A DNA stretch of 64,000 bases from Nioella sp. MMSF_3534 (GTDB lineage Bacteria > Pseudomonadota > Alphaproteobacteria > Rhodobacterales > Rhodobacteraceae): NCBI RefSeq assembly GCF_030732985.1, contig NZ_JASHJX010000014.1, positions 1-64,000 of the forward strand. The letters are read 5' to 3'. Below, in pieces: positions 1 through 9,703 of this stretch (position 1 is the first letter of the stretch; every line of letters starts with the position of its first letter). The notes beneath the pieces were generated by a model. That model was not told the DNA's origin. It did no database searches and saw nothing but the letters and a program-made list of their open reading frames with translations. A program made the translations under genes and the position numbers.

Positions 1-1
1 G

Positions 2-1165
2 GGGGCGGGGATTGCCGCCTCTTGTCTGTCTGCCGGATTGCGGGTGACCTTGATCGAGCGAAGCGCAAAAGAGGCAAGCGCCGCGCAAGGCCGCGTGGAG
101 GGGCTGGTTGCCGGGGCGCTGAAACGCGGGAAAATTTCGCAATCCCAGTATGAAAGCCAGATGACCGCCTTCGCGGCGGTGGATAATTACGCGGCGGCCT
201 CTGGCGTAGATCTGGCGGTTGAGGCGGTGTTCGAGGACCTGGGCGTCAAGCAGGCGGTGTTTGCGGAATTGGCGAAACATCTGTCGCAGGACGCCATCCT
301 TGCCACCAATACCTCCTATCTCGATCCGCAGGAGATTTTTGCCGACATCCCCAACAAGGCGCGATGCCTCGGCCTGCATTTCTTCTCGCCCGCCCATGTG
401 ATGAAGCTGGTCGAGGTGGTGAACACCCCTGAAACCGACCCCGATGTGCTGGCCACCGGGTTCCAACTGGCCAAGCGGCTGCGCAAGATCGCGGTGCTGT
501 CGGGCATCTGTGACGGGTTCATCGGCAACCGGATGCTGTCGGCCTATCGGCGCGAGGCGGAATATCTGTTGGCCGATGGCGCGCTGCCGCATGAGGTGGA
601 TGCAGCGATGCGGGGCTTTGGTATGCCGATGGGGCCGTTTGAATTGCAGGACCTGACGGGGCTGCAAATCGCCTGGGCCAACCGCAAGCGGCAGGCAGAA
701 ACGCGTGACCCCGCAGAGCGCTATGAGAGCATCGCCGATACGCTGTGCGAGTTGGGCCGCCTTGGGCAGCGCAGCGGCAAGGGCTGGTATACCTATGCCG
801 AGGGCAGTCGTGCACCGCAGCGTGACCCGGAGGTCGAGGCGCTGATCGTGGCCTATTCGGCCGAACGCGGCATCACCCGGCGCAAATACACGGAACAGGA
901 GATCCGCGACCGGCTGCTGGCCGTCTATGCCAATGAAGGCGCGCGGATCGTGGAGGAAGGGACCGCCGAGGATTTCGCGGCGGTCGATATGGTCAAGCTG
1001 CATGGCTACGGTTTCCCGCGCTGGCGGGGCGGGCCGATGCAATATGCGGCTGAGGTGGGGTGGGCCGCGATGGCCCGCGTAATGGCCGAGGTGGCGGGGG
1101 AAAGCCCCGGCTCCTGGGCCCTGGCCGACCATCTTGCCCGCGCGCTGGAAGGAGAACGGACATGA
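2..1165 (+). CDS. 3-hydroxyacyl-CoA dehydrogenase, 5' end outside the window
   Basis: C-terminal 387 residues of an NAD-dependent 3-hydroxyacyl-CoA dehydrogenase; its start lies before the window. The first visible residues (GAGIAASCLSAG, acidic residue at 19) are the end of the Rossmann nucleotide motif. LHFFSP near visible residue 126 carries the catalytic His, LVEV the catalytic Glu and FIGNR the conserved Asn. Two 3HCDH C-terminal domains follow (second around YGFPRWRGGP). Only about 390 residues follow the glycine motif, closer to fused enoyl-CoA hydratase/dehydrogenases than to stand-alone PaaH, so the missing N-terminus may be a hydratase domain (inference). It overlaps paaZ by 4 bp (ATGA), so it probably oxidises 3-hydroxyadipyl-CoA in the phenylacetyl-CoA pathway, but general beta-oxidation cannot be excluded. 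Confidence 0.88.
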   Translation, partial: GAGIAASCLSAGLRVTLIERSAKEASAAQGRVEGLVAGALKRGKISQSQYESQMTAFAAVDNYAAASGVDLAVEAVFEDLGVKQAVFAELAKHLSQDAILATNTSYLDPQEIFADIPNKARCLGLHFFSPAHVMKLVEVVNTPETDPDVLATGFQLAKRLRKIAVLSGICDGFIGNRMLSAYRREAEYLLADGALPHEVDAAMRGFGMPMGPFELQDLTGLQIAWANRKRQAETRDPAERYESIADTLCELGRLGQRSGKGWYTYAEGSRAPQRDPEVEALIVAYSAERGITRRKYTEQEIRDRLLAVYANEGARIVEEGTAEDFAAVDMVKLHGYGFPRWRGGPMQYAAEVGWAAMARVMAEVAGESPGSWALADHLARALEGERT

Positions 1166-3180
1166 GCCTGCTGGATATCAAAAGCTTCGCCGCGGACGAG
1201 TGGATTGCGCCCGATAGCAGCGCGCGGATGATCGCGAGCGCCGTCACGGGTGAGCCGATGGCGCGGGCCGGATCGGCCCTGCCGGTGCAGGACATGCTGG
1301 ACTATGCGCGGGGTGTAGGCGGACCGGCCCTGCGGGCCATGACGTTCCACGACCGCGCGCGGATGTTGAAGGCTCTGGCGCTGGAACTGGGCAAGCATAA
1401 GCAAGCGCTCTATGACCTCAGCTTCAGCACCGGGGCCACGCAATCGGATCACCTGATCGACATTGATGGCGGCATCGGCACGATGTTCGTCTTCGCCTCC
1501 AAGGGGCGGCGGGAAATGCCGGATGGGCATGTGTATCTTGATGGCGAGGTGGAGCAGTTAAGCCGCAATGGCACCTTCCTCGGTCAGCATATTGCGACGC
1601 CATTGCAAGGGGTTGCGGTTCACATCAACGCGTTCAACTTCCCCGTTTGGGGGATGCTGGAAAAGCTCGCGCCGACGCTGCTGGCGGGGGTGCCTGCGAT
1701 TGTCAAACCCGCGACGGCCACCTGTTACGTGACCGAACTGGCAGTGCGGATCATGGTTGAGAGCGGCATCCTACCCGCCGGCGCGTTGCAACTGGTGTCG
1801 GGCGGGGTGGGCGATATGCTCGACCGGCTTGGCTGTCAGGATGTGGTGAGCTTCACCGGATCGGCGCAGACCGCTTTGGCTCTGCGGTCGAACCCGGTGA
1901 TCCTGCGCAATTCGGTGCGCTTCGTGGCGGAGCAGGACAGCCTGAACGCCTCGATCCTTGGGCCGGATGCCGTTGCGGGCACGCCGGAATTTGATCTCTT
2001 CGTCAAGGAAGTGACGCGAGAGATGACCACGAAAGCGGGCCAGAAATGCACCGCCATTCGCCGGATCATCGCGCCACAGGCTGCGGTGCCTGCGTTGCTA
2101 GAGGCACTGTCGGCCCGGCTTGGCAGCACCACCATCGGCAATCCGCAGGACGAGGGTGTGCGCATGGGCGCGCTGGTCAGTGCGGCGCAGAAGGCCGATG
2201 TGCTGGAGAAAGCGGCGCTGATCGGGACAGAGGCGGAGCGGGTATTCGGGGACCCCGATGACTTCGCCATGGCTGGATCGAAAGGCGCCTTCCTGCCGCC
2301 GATGCTGTTCCATTGTGCCGATCCCGACGGGGCCGAGCGTGTGCATGACACCGAAGCCTTCGGGCCGGTCAGCACCGTCATGGGCTATCGCGATCTGGGC
2401 CATGCGGTGGAGCTGGCGAACCGGGGGCAGGGGTCTCTGGTGGCATCCGTCATCACCCATGATCCCGCCGTCGCCCGCGAGGTGGCGCTCGGGTCGGGAG
2501 CCTTCCACGGGCGTCTCTACTTCAACAACCGCGACTCGATGACCGAAAGCACCGGCCATGGCTCGCCGCTGCCGCATATGGTCCATGGCGGGCCGGGGCG
2601 CGCGGGGGGCGGCGAGGAAATGGGCGGCATCAGGGGCGTCCTGCATTACATGCAGCGCACGGCCATTCAGGGCAGCCCGGACATCCAGTCGGCCATCGGC
2701 GGCACCTGGGTGCCCGGCGCGGCAGAGATCGAAGGCCCGGCGCACCCGTTCACCCGCCGTTTTGGCGATCTGGCGATTGGCGAGACGATCCACACCGATC
2801 CCCGCGAGGTGACGCTGGAGGATATCGAGCATTTCGCCCATTTCACCGGCGACACCTTCTATGCCCATATGGATGAGGAGGCCGCAAAGCGGAACCCGTT
2901 CTTCCCCGGCCGCGTGGCGCATGGCTATTTGCTGCTGTCCTTCGCGGCGGGGCTGTTCGTGGAACCCAATGAAGGCCCGGTTCTGGCCAATACCGGGCTG
3001 GATGGTCTGCGCTTCATGAAGCCGGTGCAGGCAGGCGACGCGATCAAGGTGCGGCTGACGGTGAAGAAGAAGACCCGGCGCAACGATGAATATGGAGAGG
3101 TCCGCTGGCACGCGACCCTGACCAATCAGGATGACGAAATGGTCGCGGAATACGAGCTTTTGACCATGGTCGCCTTCTGA
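1162..3180 (+). CDS. paaZ: PaaZ: oxepin-CoA hydrolase / semialdehyde dehydrogenase
   Basis: 672-residue bifunctional enzyme of aerobic phenylacetate degradation. It opens the oxepin-CoA ring and oxidises the resulting aldehyde to 3-oxo-5,6-dehydrosuberyl-CoA. The N-terminal aldehyde dehydrogenase domain (about 1-520) shows the general base Glu257 (VAEQDS) and nucleophile Cys296 (AGQKC), one residue off the E. coli numbering. The C-terminal MaoC-type (R)-hydratase domain (about 540-672) shows [13 protein letters not shown] and FPGRVAHGY. An in-frame upstream extension exists, but the ATG at 1162 overlaps the preceding stop (ATGA) and gives the normal N-terminus. Followed 38 bp later by paaX, which supports the pathway assignment. 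Confidence 0.95.
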   Translation: MSLLDIKSFAADEWIAPDSSARMIASAVTGEPMARAGSALPVQDMLDYARGVGGPALRAMTFHDRARMLKALALELGKHKQALYDLSFSTGATQSDHLIDIDGGIGTMFVFASKGRREMPDGHVYLDGEVEQLSRNGTFLGQHIATPLQGVAVHINAFNFPVWGMLEKLAPTLLAGVPAIVKPATATCYVTELAVRIMVESGILPAGALQLVSGGVGDMLDRLGCQDVVSFTGSAQTALALRSNPVILRNSVRFVAEQDSLNASILGPDAVAGTPEFDLFVKEVTREMTTKAGQKCTAIRRIIAPQAAVPALLEALSARLGSTTIGNPQDEGVRMGALVSAAQKADVLEKAALIGTEAERVFGDPDDFAMAGSKGAFLPPMLFHCADPDGAERVHDTEAFGPVSTVMGYRDLGHAVELANRGQGSLVASVITHDPAVAREVALGSGAFHGRLYFNNRDSMTESTGHGSPLPHMVHGGPGRAGGGEEMGGIRGVLHYMQRTAIQGSPDIQSAIGGTWVPGAAEIEGPAHPFTRRFGDLAIGETIHTDPREVTLEDIEHFAHFTGDTFYAHMDEEAAKRNPFFPGRVAHGYLLLSFAAGLFVEPNEGPVLANTGLDGLRFMKPVQAGDAIKVRLTVKKKTRRNDEYGEVRWHATLTNQDDEMVAEYELLTMVAF

Positions 3181-3218
3181 GAGTGGCGAGCCGCGCCGCG
3201 CCTGCCTATAGTCGCGCC

Positions 3219-4028
3219 ATGGAGACGGAAAGCCAGACATTCCGGGATGCGGCGGCTTTGCTGACCGGGGGCGAAAGCCACCGGGTCTGGTCGCTGATCG
3301 TGACCATCTTCGGCGATCTTGCCCGGCGTGACGGAGACCGGATCAGCGGCGCGGCGCTGACGCGGCTTGTTGGCCTGATGGGCGTGAAGCCCGAAGCGAT
3401 GCGCGTGGCGTTGTTCCGCCTGCGAAAGGATGGCTGGATCGACAGTGTCCGCGAAGGGCGGAGCAGCCTGCATTTCCTGACCCCCATGGGGCGCAGGCAA
3501 AGCGCCGAGGCCAGCCCGCGCATCTACGAGGCCGAGCGCGGCTTTCCGGACAGGTGGCATCTTTTGGTGTCCGGCACCGGGGAGCAGACCGGCCGGGGGC
3601 AGCTCGACAGTTTCCTGCTGACCGGGGAATACCTGCCGGTGGGATCGCAGGTGGTGATCGGGCAGGGGCCTCTGCCCGAAACTCTCAAGGGCTTGCTGGG
3701 TGTGGAAACCGGGCAGGTCTCGGTGCCTGACTGGCTGCGGGAACAGGTTTGCCCGCCGGATCTGATGGCGCAATATGCGGCGTTGGAGCGGGATTTCTCA
3801 ACGCTGCTGTCCAAACTGGATCGCGCCCCTCCGCTGGCAACGGCAGAGGCCGCGGCGCTGCGTCTGCTTGTCGTTCATAGCTGGCGGCGCCTGCTGTTCC
3901 GTCATCCCGACCTGCCGGACTGTTTTTTTCCCTCCGGTTGGCGCGGACCGGACTGCCGGGGACTTTTCCGGTCACTTATGGGCCGGCTGCCCGCCCCCGA
4001 TCTGGTATCGCTGGAGGCGGCGCTGTGA
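3219..4028 (+). CDS. paaX: PaaX-family transcriptional repressor of phenylacetate genes
   Basis: 269 residues, the usual PaaX length. A winged-helix region lies at about residues 33-90 (LTRLVGLMGVKPEAMRVALFRLRKDGWI), typical of PaaX, followed by the PaaX central and C-terminal domains. In known systems PaaX is released from DNA by phenylacetyl-CoA. A GTG at 3183 would add 12 residues, but the ATG at 3219 gives the family's normal start. It sits last in the paa segment, 38 bp after paaZ, and is read in the same direction, so it is probably in the same transcript. No operator could be identified because the promoter of the cluster is outside the window. Confidence 0.9.
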   Translation: METESQTFRDAAALLTGGESHRVWSLIVTIFGDLARRDGDRISGAALTRLVGLMGVKPEAMRVALFRLRKDGWIDSVREGRSSLHFLTPMGRRQSAEASPRIYEAERGFPDRWHLLVSGTGEQTGRGQLDSFLLTGEYLPVGSQVVIGQGPLPETLKGLLGVETGQVSVPDWLREQVCPPDLMAQYAALERDFSTLLSKLDRAPPLATAEAAALRLLVVHSWRRLLFRHPDLPDCFFPSGWRGPDCRGLFRSLMGRLPAPDLVSLEAAL

Positions 4029-4401
4029 TCTGCGCCACCCGAATCCCGATCGCCGCGAATCAGCCTTGGGCTTTGGCTATTTGATCCGGGACCTGATTCC
4101 CGCAGGCTGCACAACCGGTCAGGGTCGAGTGGCTCCGATGTCCAATTTCCGCGTATCTATAGCGCAACCCCTTGCACTGATTGCCTAACAAACCCCTGTA
4201 TTTTGGTCTTTCGAACTAAATTCCCTGCGGGGGCTGGACGCCTTCGTCTGTGCGCTTAAGGTGGGCAACAGGACATACGTGTCGGTTTTCGACGACCATG
4301 CGTCGTTTGGCGTGCCAGAAACCGAGGCGGATGCATAAAGAATGGCCGCCAGAGCCGAAAATAAGAACCAGCGCCCCGGCGCCGGACAACAGGGAAGAAA
4401 C
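4029..4401 (+). other. Intergenic region ahead of the polyamine-type ABC operon
   Basis: 373 bp without a convincing gene. It must hold the promoter of the ABC operon. A TTGCAC at 4172-4177 with TGTATT at 4197-4202 resembles a sigma-70 promoter, but the 19-bp spacing is too long for confidence. No terminator hairpin with a T-run follows paaX. AGGGAAG just before 4402 is the ribosome binding site of the next gene. Confidence 0.4.
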
Positions 4402-5502
4402 ATGAACGCGAGTTCCGGATCGGAAAACTTCGTGGTCTTCGACCGCGTGCAGAAAAGCTACGATGGCGAAACACTCGTCGTAAAAGACCTCAATCTCAGC
4501 GTTGGAAAGGGTGAATTCCTGACCATGCTTGGTCCCTCGGGGTCGGGGAAAACCACCTGTCTGATGATGCTGGCCGGGTTCGAGACGGCGACGCACGGGG
4601 AAATCCTGTTGGGCGGTCAGCCGATCAACAACATCCCGCCGCACAAGCGTGGCATCGGCATGGTGTTCCAGAACTACGCCCTGTTCCCGCACATGACGGT
4701 GGCCGAAAACCTCGCCTTCCCGCTGCAAGTCCGCAACATGGGCAAATCCGACCAGGAAGCGAAGGTGAAGCGGGCGCTCGACATGGTGCAGATGGGCGAT
4801 TTCGGCGGTCGCCGTCCGGCCCAGTTGTCCGGTGGTCAGCAGCAGCGGATCGCTCTGGCGCGTGCGCTCGTCTTTGAACCGGAGCTGGTTCTGATGGACG
4901 AACCGCTTGGCGCGCTCGACAAGCAACTGCGTGAACACATGCAGTTCGAGATCACCAACCTGGCCCATAACCTCGGCATCACCACGGTCTATGTGACCCA
5001 CGACCAGACCGAAGCGCTGACCATGTCGGACCGCGTTGCCGTGTTCGACGATGGCCGCATTCAGCAGCTGGCCCCGCCGGACGAGCTGTATGAGGCACCG
5101 TCCAACAGCTTCGTGGCGCAGTTCATCGGCGAGAACAACACGCTGATGGGAACCGTCAGCAAGATCGACGGCGACCGCGCAGAGGTGCGGCTGGACGATG
5201 GTGAGATCATCGACACCAAGCCCGTGAATGTCAGCAAGGTCGGCGAGCGGACGCTCGTGTCGATCCGCCCCGAGCGGGTGGAATTCAACAAGGAACGGAT
5301 GACCCCCGGCGCGCACACCATCAAGGCGGAAGTGCTGGAGTTCATCTATATGGGTGACATCTATCGCACCCGGCTGCGTGTGGCCGGCAACGAGGATTTC
5401 ATCATCAAGACGCGTAACGCCCCCGATCAGCGCCGGCTACAGCCCGGCGAGCAGATCGAGATCGGCTGGCGCGCAGAGGATTGCCGGGCGCTGGACGCCT
5501 GA
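4402..5502 (+). CDS. ABC transporter ATP-binding protein, PotA type
   Basis: 366-residue ATPase of a spermidine/putrescine-type importer. Walker A GPSGSGKTT at about 44-52, signature LSGGQQQR at 142-149, Walker B LVLMDEP near 163-168 and H-loop TH at 199-200. The C-terminal part from about 280 is a TOBE-type regulatory domain (SIRPERVEF; YRTRLRV). An upstream in-frame ATG at 4342 exists, but the ATG at 4402 has an AGGGAAG site in front and gives the standard N-terminus. First gene of the operon with binding protein, DUF1330 protein and two permeases. The substrate class is inferred from the family; roseobacter PotA-like systems may also carry other amines. Confidence 0.9.
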   Translation: MNASSGSENFVVFDRVQKSYDGETLVVKDLNLSVGKGEFLTMLGPSGSGKTTCLMMLAGFETATHGEILLGGQPINNIPPHKRGIGMVFQNYALFPHMTVAENLAFPLQVRNMGKSDQEAKVKRALDMVQMGDFGGRRPAQLSGGQQQRIALARALVFEPELVLMDEPLGALDKQLREHMQFEITNLAHNLGITTVYVTHDQTEALTMSDRVAVFDDGRIQQLAPPDELYEAPSNSFVAQFIGENNTLMGTVSKIDGDRAEVRLDDGEIIDTKPVNVSKVGERTLVSIRPERVEFNKERMTPGAHTIKAEVLEFIYMGDIYRTRLRVAGNEDFIIKTRNAPDQRRLQPGEQIEIGWRAEDCRALDA

Positions 5503-5572
5503 GCAACGGACCCGCCCCTCTGAATGGGGGCGGTGCCTATTCTAATAAAGACGATCAACAGAGGAGAGACTC

Positions 5573-6687
5573 ATGAAACTCAAGACAGCTCTTATGCTGA
5601 CCTCGGGCGCGGTAATGGCCGCTTCCATGGCGCATGCAGATGCCCATATGGCCAACAGCATGACGCTTGTCAGCTGGGGTGGGCCTACCAGGCCAGCCAG
5701 GTGAACGCGTATTCTGCGCCCTACCAGGCGATGCACGAAGGCCTGGAAGTAATCTGGGACGAAAGCTCGGCCGAGGCCGTGGCCCGTCTGCGCGCCATGA
5801 ACGAAGCCGGCAACATCACCTGGGATCTGGTTGACGTTGTGGCCGCGGACGCCATGCGTCTGTGCGACGAAGGTCTGGCGATGGAAATCGACCATGACGA
5901 GGTTCTGGCCCCGGCGCCCGACGGCACCCCGGCCTCCGAAGACTTCGGCGACCTGATCGTGTCCGACTGCTTCATCCCGCAGATCGTGTATTCCACCACC
6001 TTCGGCTATCGCACCGACGTGGAAGCATGGGGCGGCAACACCCCCGACGATATCTGTGACGTGTTCGACCTGGAAAACTTCCCCGGTCAGCGCTCGCTGG
6101 AACGTCGCCCGATCGGCAACATGGAATGGGCGCTGATGTGCGACGGTGTCGACCAGGCAGACGTCTATGACGTGCTGGAAACCGAGGAAGGCATCGCGCG
6201 CGCCTTTGCTGTGCTCGACACCATCGCGGACAGCACCGTCTGGTGGACCGCCGGTGCCGACACCCCGCAGCTTCTGGCTGACGGCGAGGTTGTGCTCGGG
6301 TCGACCTATAACGGTCGTCTGTTCAGCCTGATCGAAGAGCAGGACCAGCCCGTCGCCATGATGTGGGACGCGCAGGTGTTCGACCTTGATGGCTGGATCA
6401 TCCCCGAAGGCCTGCCGGAAGACCGTCTGGCCCGCGTGCTGGACTTCGTCCGCTTCGCAACCGACACGCAGCGTCTGGCGGATCAGGCTCGCTGGATCTC
6501 CTACGGTCCGGGCCGCGCATCGTCCGCACCGCTGGTGGGTCAGCACGCTGAACTGGGCATCGACATGGCGCCGCATATGCCGACCGACCCGGCCAACGCG
6601 CAGCGGACCTTCCTGTTCAACTACGAATGGTGGGCCGATTACCGCGACGACATGGACGCCCGTTTCCAGGCGTGGCTGTCGCAGTAA
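5573..6687 (+). pseudogene. Periplasmic polyamine-type binding protein (PotD-like), frameshifted
   Basis: Extracellular solute-binding protein of the PotD group, about 372 residues once corrected. The ATG at 5573 has a GAGGAGAG site and encodes a clear signal peptide (MKLKTALMLTSGAV, ending around AHA-DAH) and the conserved start LVSWGG. The reading frame then runs into a TGA at 5702. The rest (AYQASQVNAYSAPYQ to the stop at 6687) is intact in the -1 frame. A single missing base in the G-rich stretch at 5676-5683 explains it: restoring one G gives SWGGAYQASQVN. The body is otherwise undamaged, so this is either a recent mutation or a sequencing error. Without the fix the importer would have no binding protein. 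Confidence 0.85.
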
Positions 6688-6699
6688 GCTGACGTTCGC

Positions 6700-6763
6700 G
6701 GCGGGGTTCGCGCCCCGCCCGATGACCTGAGACACCGGCAAGGCGGACATGCGCCGCCTTGCC
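6700..6763 (+). other. Two intercistronic stem-loops after the binding-protein gene
   Basis: Two strong hairpins lie in the 102-bp gap between the binding-protein stop and the DUF1330 gene. The first pairs GGCGGGG (6700-6706) with CCCCGCC (6713-6719). The second pairs GGCAAGGCGG (6737-6746) with CCGCCTTGCC (6754-6763), ten perfect pairs. Neither is followed by a T-run, so they look like mRNA-stabilising or attenuating structures, which often raise the level of a binding protein over its membrane partners. Confidence 0.55.
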
Positions 6764-6789
6764 AGCTCACCACGAAAGGCGGGGGACAG

Positions 6790-7080
6790 ATGCCCAAGGG
6801 GTATATCATCGGACATATCACCGTCACCGATCCTGACGCCTACCCGGAATATATCCGGCGCGATACGCCGATCCTTCAGAACCTGGGCGCCAAGTTCATT
6901 GTCCGGGGCGGTCGGTCCGAAGTGCCGGAAGGTGAGACATTCGAGCGCCATGTGGTGATCGAGTTCCCGAGCTTTGAGGCCGCCAAGGCCGCTTACAACG
7001 ACCCAGAATATCAGGAAGTGGCCGAAATTCGCCGGGCCTCGGCGGATAGCGTCATTATCCTAGTGGAAGGCCACGAATGA
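6790..7080 (+). CDS. DUF1330 family protein
   Basis: 96-residue alpha/beta-barrel-type (dimeric ferredoxin-like) protein of the DUF1330 family, recognisable from MPKGYIIGHITVTDPDAY and FPSFEAAKAAYNDPEY. The family has no settled biochemical function. It is sandwiched between the binding protein and the first permease of an ABC importer and overlaps that permease by 4 bp (ATGA), so it is made together with the transporter. It may act on the imported compound (inference). No signal peptide, so cytoplasmic. Confidence 0.8.
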   Translation: MPKGYIIGHITVTDPDAYPEYIRRDTPILQNLGAKFIVRGGRSEVPEGETFERHVVIEFPSFEAAKAAYNDPEYQEVAEIRRASADSVIILVEGHE

Positions 7081-8633
7081 CCGACAATACGGCAGATACC
7101 CCCGCAGGCCCGGTGCTGGCCGCTGACGGGCGCCCCCTGAAAGCGAGCCTCAATCGCGCGCTCAGGGCCCAGAAGATCCGTGCGCTGCTGCTGATCGCGC
7201 CGCTGCTTCTGTTCATCCTGATCACCTTCATCCTTCCGATCGCGGACATGCTGTTCCGCTCGGTCGAAAACCAGATCGTACGAGAGACCCTGCCGCGCAC
7301 CGTCGCCGCGATGGAGGAGTGGGAGAACCACGACGAAGCGCCGGGCGAAGACGTGTATGCGGGGCTGTATATCGACCTGTTCGAGGCCGCCGAGTTCCGC
7401 CGCCACACCCGTGTCGGCAGCCGTCTGAACTACGAGATGACGGGCATCTCGTCGCTGTTCCGGCAGGCGGGCCGCGGCGTGGGCCGCTTTGACACCGACA
7501 TCTATACCGATCAATTCACCGATCTGGATGCGGCATGGGCCGACTACGCCACCTGGACCGGGCTGATGGGCGACAGCGCCATCCGCGCCGCACTGCCCGA
7601 GACCGCAGCCGCTTTCGATACATGGGTTCGGATCACCATCGAGGCCAATGAAGATGACCCGGCTGAGGAAAACATCGAGGATTTCGTGTTTTTCTCGCTG
7701 TATCGTGACCTGGCTGGCAGCGGCTATTCCGGCAGCAACGCGCTGTTGAGCGCCGCCGCAGACGCCGTGGGCGGGTTCGACAGCATCTCGATCCGCGATC
7801 AGTTCGAAGATCTGGACGAAGACTGGCTGAACCCCGAGTTGATGGAGACGATCTGGGTCTATTCCCCCTCCTACACACCGGGCTATTTCCTGACCGCCAT
7901 CGACATGCAATTGTCGGCGGACGGGATCACTGCGCAGCCGGAGGACCGGCAGATCTATGTGACGCTGTTCGGCCGGACGCTGTTCATGTCGCTGGTCATC
8001 ATGGGCAGCTGCGTGCTGCTGGGCTACCCGATTGCCTTCCTGCTGGCGAACCTGCCGATGCGGGTGTCGAACATCCTGATGATCCTGGTTCTGCTGCCCT
8101 TCTGGACCTCGCTTCTGGTGCGGACCTCGGCCTGGAAGGTGCTGTTGCAACAGCAGGGGGTGATCAATGACATCCTGGTGTGGGTTGGGCTGGTAGCCGA
8201 TGACGCGCGATTGCAGCTGATCAACAACCAGACCGGTACGATCATCGCGATGACGCATATTCTGCTGCCCTTCATGATCCTGCCGCTCTATTCGGTGATG
8301 CAGACCATTCCGCCCTCTTACGTGCGTGCCGCCAAGTCGCTTGGCGCGACGGATTGGACGGCGTTCTGGCGGGTCTATTTCCCGCAATCCATCCCGGGCA
8401 TCGGGGCAGGCTGTATCCTCGTCTTCATCCTCGCCATCGGCTACTACATCACGCCGGAACTGGTCGGGGGCCGGACGGGTACCTTCATCTCGAACCGGAT
8501 CGCCTATCATATCTCATCGTCGCTCAACTGGGGTCTGGCCGCTGCGCTTGGCAGTATCCTCCTCGGGGTCGTGCTGATCCTCTACTGGATCTATGACCGC
8601 ATCGTGGGCATCGACAACGTGAAGCTGGGGTAA
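7077..8633 (+). CDS. ABC permease, PotB type, with duplicated periplasmic insert
   Basis: 518-residue inner-membrane permease, far longer than the usual 280-300. TM1 is at about 36-58. A hydrophilic insert of roughly 235 residues (about 62-298) follows before the normal permease core, which includes the EAA-like loop AAKSLGATDWTAFWRVYFPQS near 420. The insert contains two related copies: LPRTVAAMEEW...DQFTDLDAAW (about 72-160) and LPETAAAFDTW...DQFEDLDEDW (about 173-260). The insert is acidic and would face the periplasm. Start ATG overlaps the DUF1330 stop. Works with the permease at 8639 and the ATPase at 4402. Confidence 0.88.
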   Translation: MTDNTADTPAGPVLAADGRPLKASLNRALRAQKIRALLLIAPLLLFILITFILPIADMLFRSVENQIVRETLPRTVAAMEEWENHDEAPGEDVYAGLYIDLFEAAEFRRHTRVGSRLNYEMTGISSLFRQAGRGVGRFDTDIYTDQFTDLDAAWADYATWTGLMGDSAIRAALPETAAAFDTWVRITIEANEDDPAEENIEDFVFFSLYRDLAGSGYSGSNALLSAAADAVGGFDSISIRDQFEDLDEDWLNPELMETIWVYSPSYTPGYFLTAIDMQLSADGITAQPEDRQIYVTLFGRTLFMSLVIMGSCVLLGYPIAFLLANLPMRVSNILMILVLLPFWTSLLVRTSAWKVLLQQQGVINDILVWVGLVADDARLQLINNQTGTIIAMTHILLPFMILPLYSVMQTIPPSYVRAAKSLGATDWTAFWRVYFPQSIPGIGAGCILVFILAIGYYITPELVGGRTGTFISNRIAYHISSSLNWGLAAALGSILLGVVLILYWIYDRIVGIDNVKLG

Positions 8634-8638
8634 AGAAC

Positions 8639-9493
8639 ATGAGCAGCCTTCCTCCTTATGCCTCGACCGGCCAGAAAGTCTGGTTCTACAGCTTCCGGGT
8701 GATCTGCGGGTTGATCTTCTTCTTCCTGATCGCCCCGATCATCACGATCATCCCGCTGAGCTTCAACGCCGAGGATTTCTTCACCTTCACGCCGGGTATG
8801 CTGGCGCTGGATCCCGATGCCTATGGGCTGGATCACTACCGGGATTTCTTCACCAACCCGGATTGGCAGCAACCGCTGTGGAACTCGGTCCGGATCGCGC
8901 CCATGGCAACCCTGCTGTCGGTCGCCTTCGGAACCCTGGCCGCCATCGGCCTGTCGCAGTCCCATGTGCCCTTCAAGGGCGCGATCATGGCGATCCTGAT
9001 TTCGCCGATGATCGTGCCGCTGATCATCTCGGCTGCCGGCATGTATTTCTTCTACAGCCGCATCGGGCTGCAGGGGACCTATCTGGGCGTCGTGCTGGCG
9101 CACGCGGCACTTGGCATCCCCTTCGTGATCATCACCGTGACCGCGACGCTTGTGGGCTTTGACAAGTCGCTGACGCGGGCCTCGGCGAGCCTTGGGGCGG
9201 ATCCGGTGACGACCTTTTTCAAGGTGCAGATGCCACTGATCCTGCCTGGGGTGATTTCCGGCGGCCTCTTTGCCTTCATCACCTCGTTTGATGAAGTTGT
9301 GGTGGTGCTGTTTGTCGGTTCCGCCGGGCAAAAGACGCTGCCCTGGCAGATGTTCATCGGTCTCCGCGAACAGATCTCGCCGACGATTCTGGCGGTGGCG
9401 ACGATCCTTGTGGTGATCTCGATCGCCCTGCTGACGACCGTAGAGCTTTTGCGGCGACGGTCTGAACGGCTGCGGGGGATGAGCCCCGGTTAA
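8639..9493 (+). CDS. ABC permease, PotC type
   Basis: 284-residue inner-membrane permease with about six hydrophobic segments (first at about 22-42). The EAA-like coupling loop is RASASLGADPVTTFFKVQMP, near 178. Starts 5 bp after the PotB-type gene and is the last gene of the importer operon; a strong terminator follows at 9501. Normal length for the family, unlike its partner permease, which carries the extra periplasmic domain. Confidence 0.9.
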   Translation: MSSLPPYASTGQKVWFYSFRVICGLIFFFLIAPIITIIPLSFNAEDFFTFTPGMLALDPDAYGLDHYRDFFTNPDWQQPLWNSVRIAPMATLLSVAFGTLAAIGLSQSHVPFKGAIMAILISPMIVPLIISAAGMYFFYSRIGLQGTYLGVVLAHAALGIPFVIITVTATLVGFDKSLTRASASLGADPVTTFFKVQMPLILPGVISGGLFAFITSFDEVVVVLFVGSAGQKTLPWQMFIGLREQISPTILAVATILVVISIALLTTVELLRRRSERLRGMSPG

Positions 9494-9500
9494 CGGATCA

Positions 9501-9525
9501 GGGCGGCCTTCGGGGCCGCCCTTTT
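9501..9525 (+). terminator. Rho-independent terminator of the polyamine-type ABC operon
   Basis: GGGCGGCC (9501-9508) pairs perfectly with GGCCGCCC (9514-9521) around a five-base loop, followed by TTTTCGTTT. It starts 8 bp after the last permease stop and is the clear end of that transcript. Confidence 0.85.
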
Positions 9526-9703
9526 CGTTTCGCCGCCTTTGGCGTCGACCCGGGAACGCGCCTCGTCACCCCCGCTTGCGCGGGGACCTCCTTGGCGCGT
9601 GCTGCCGCAGTTGCGTGGCGAGGACGGCGCTTGGGTGTCAGGCCCTATCCCCGGTGGTGAGGTTGGGACGCCTCCGGCGGGAGTATTTGGGCAAAGAAGA
9701 AGG

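Noticed and set aside
4172-4202. Promoter before the polyamine-type ATPase
   Set aside because: TTGCAC and TGTATT are 19 bp apart and match poorly; kept only as a remark.
5542-6951. 469-codon open frame on the minus strand
   Set aside because: Lies across the PotD-like gene and the DUF1330 gene; composition is that of a shadow.
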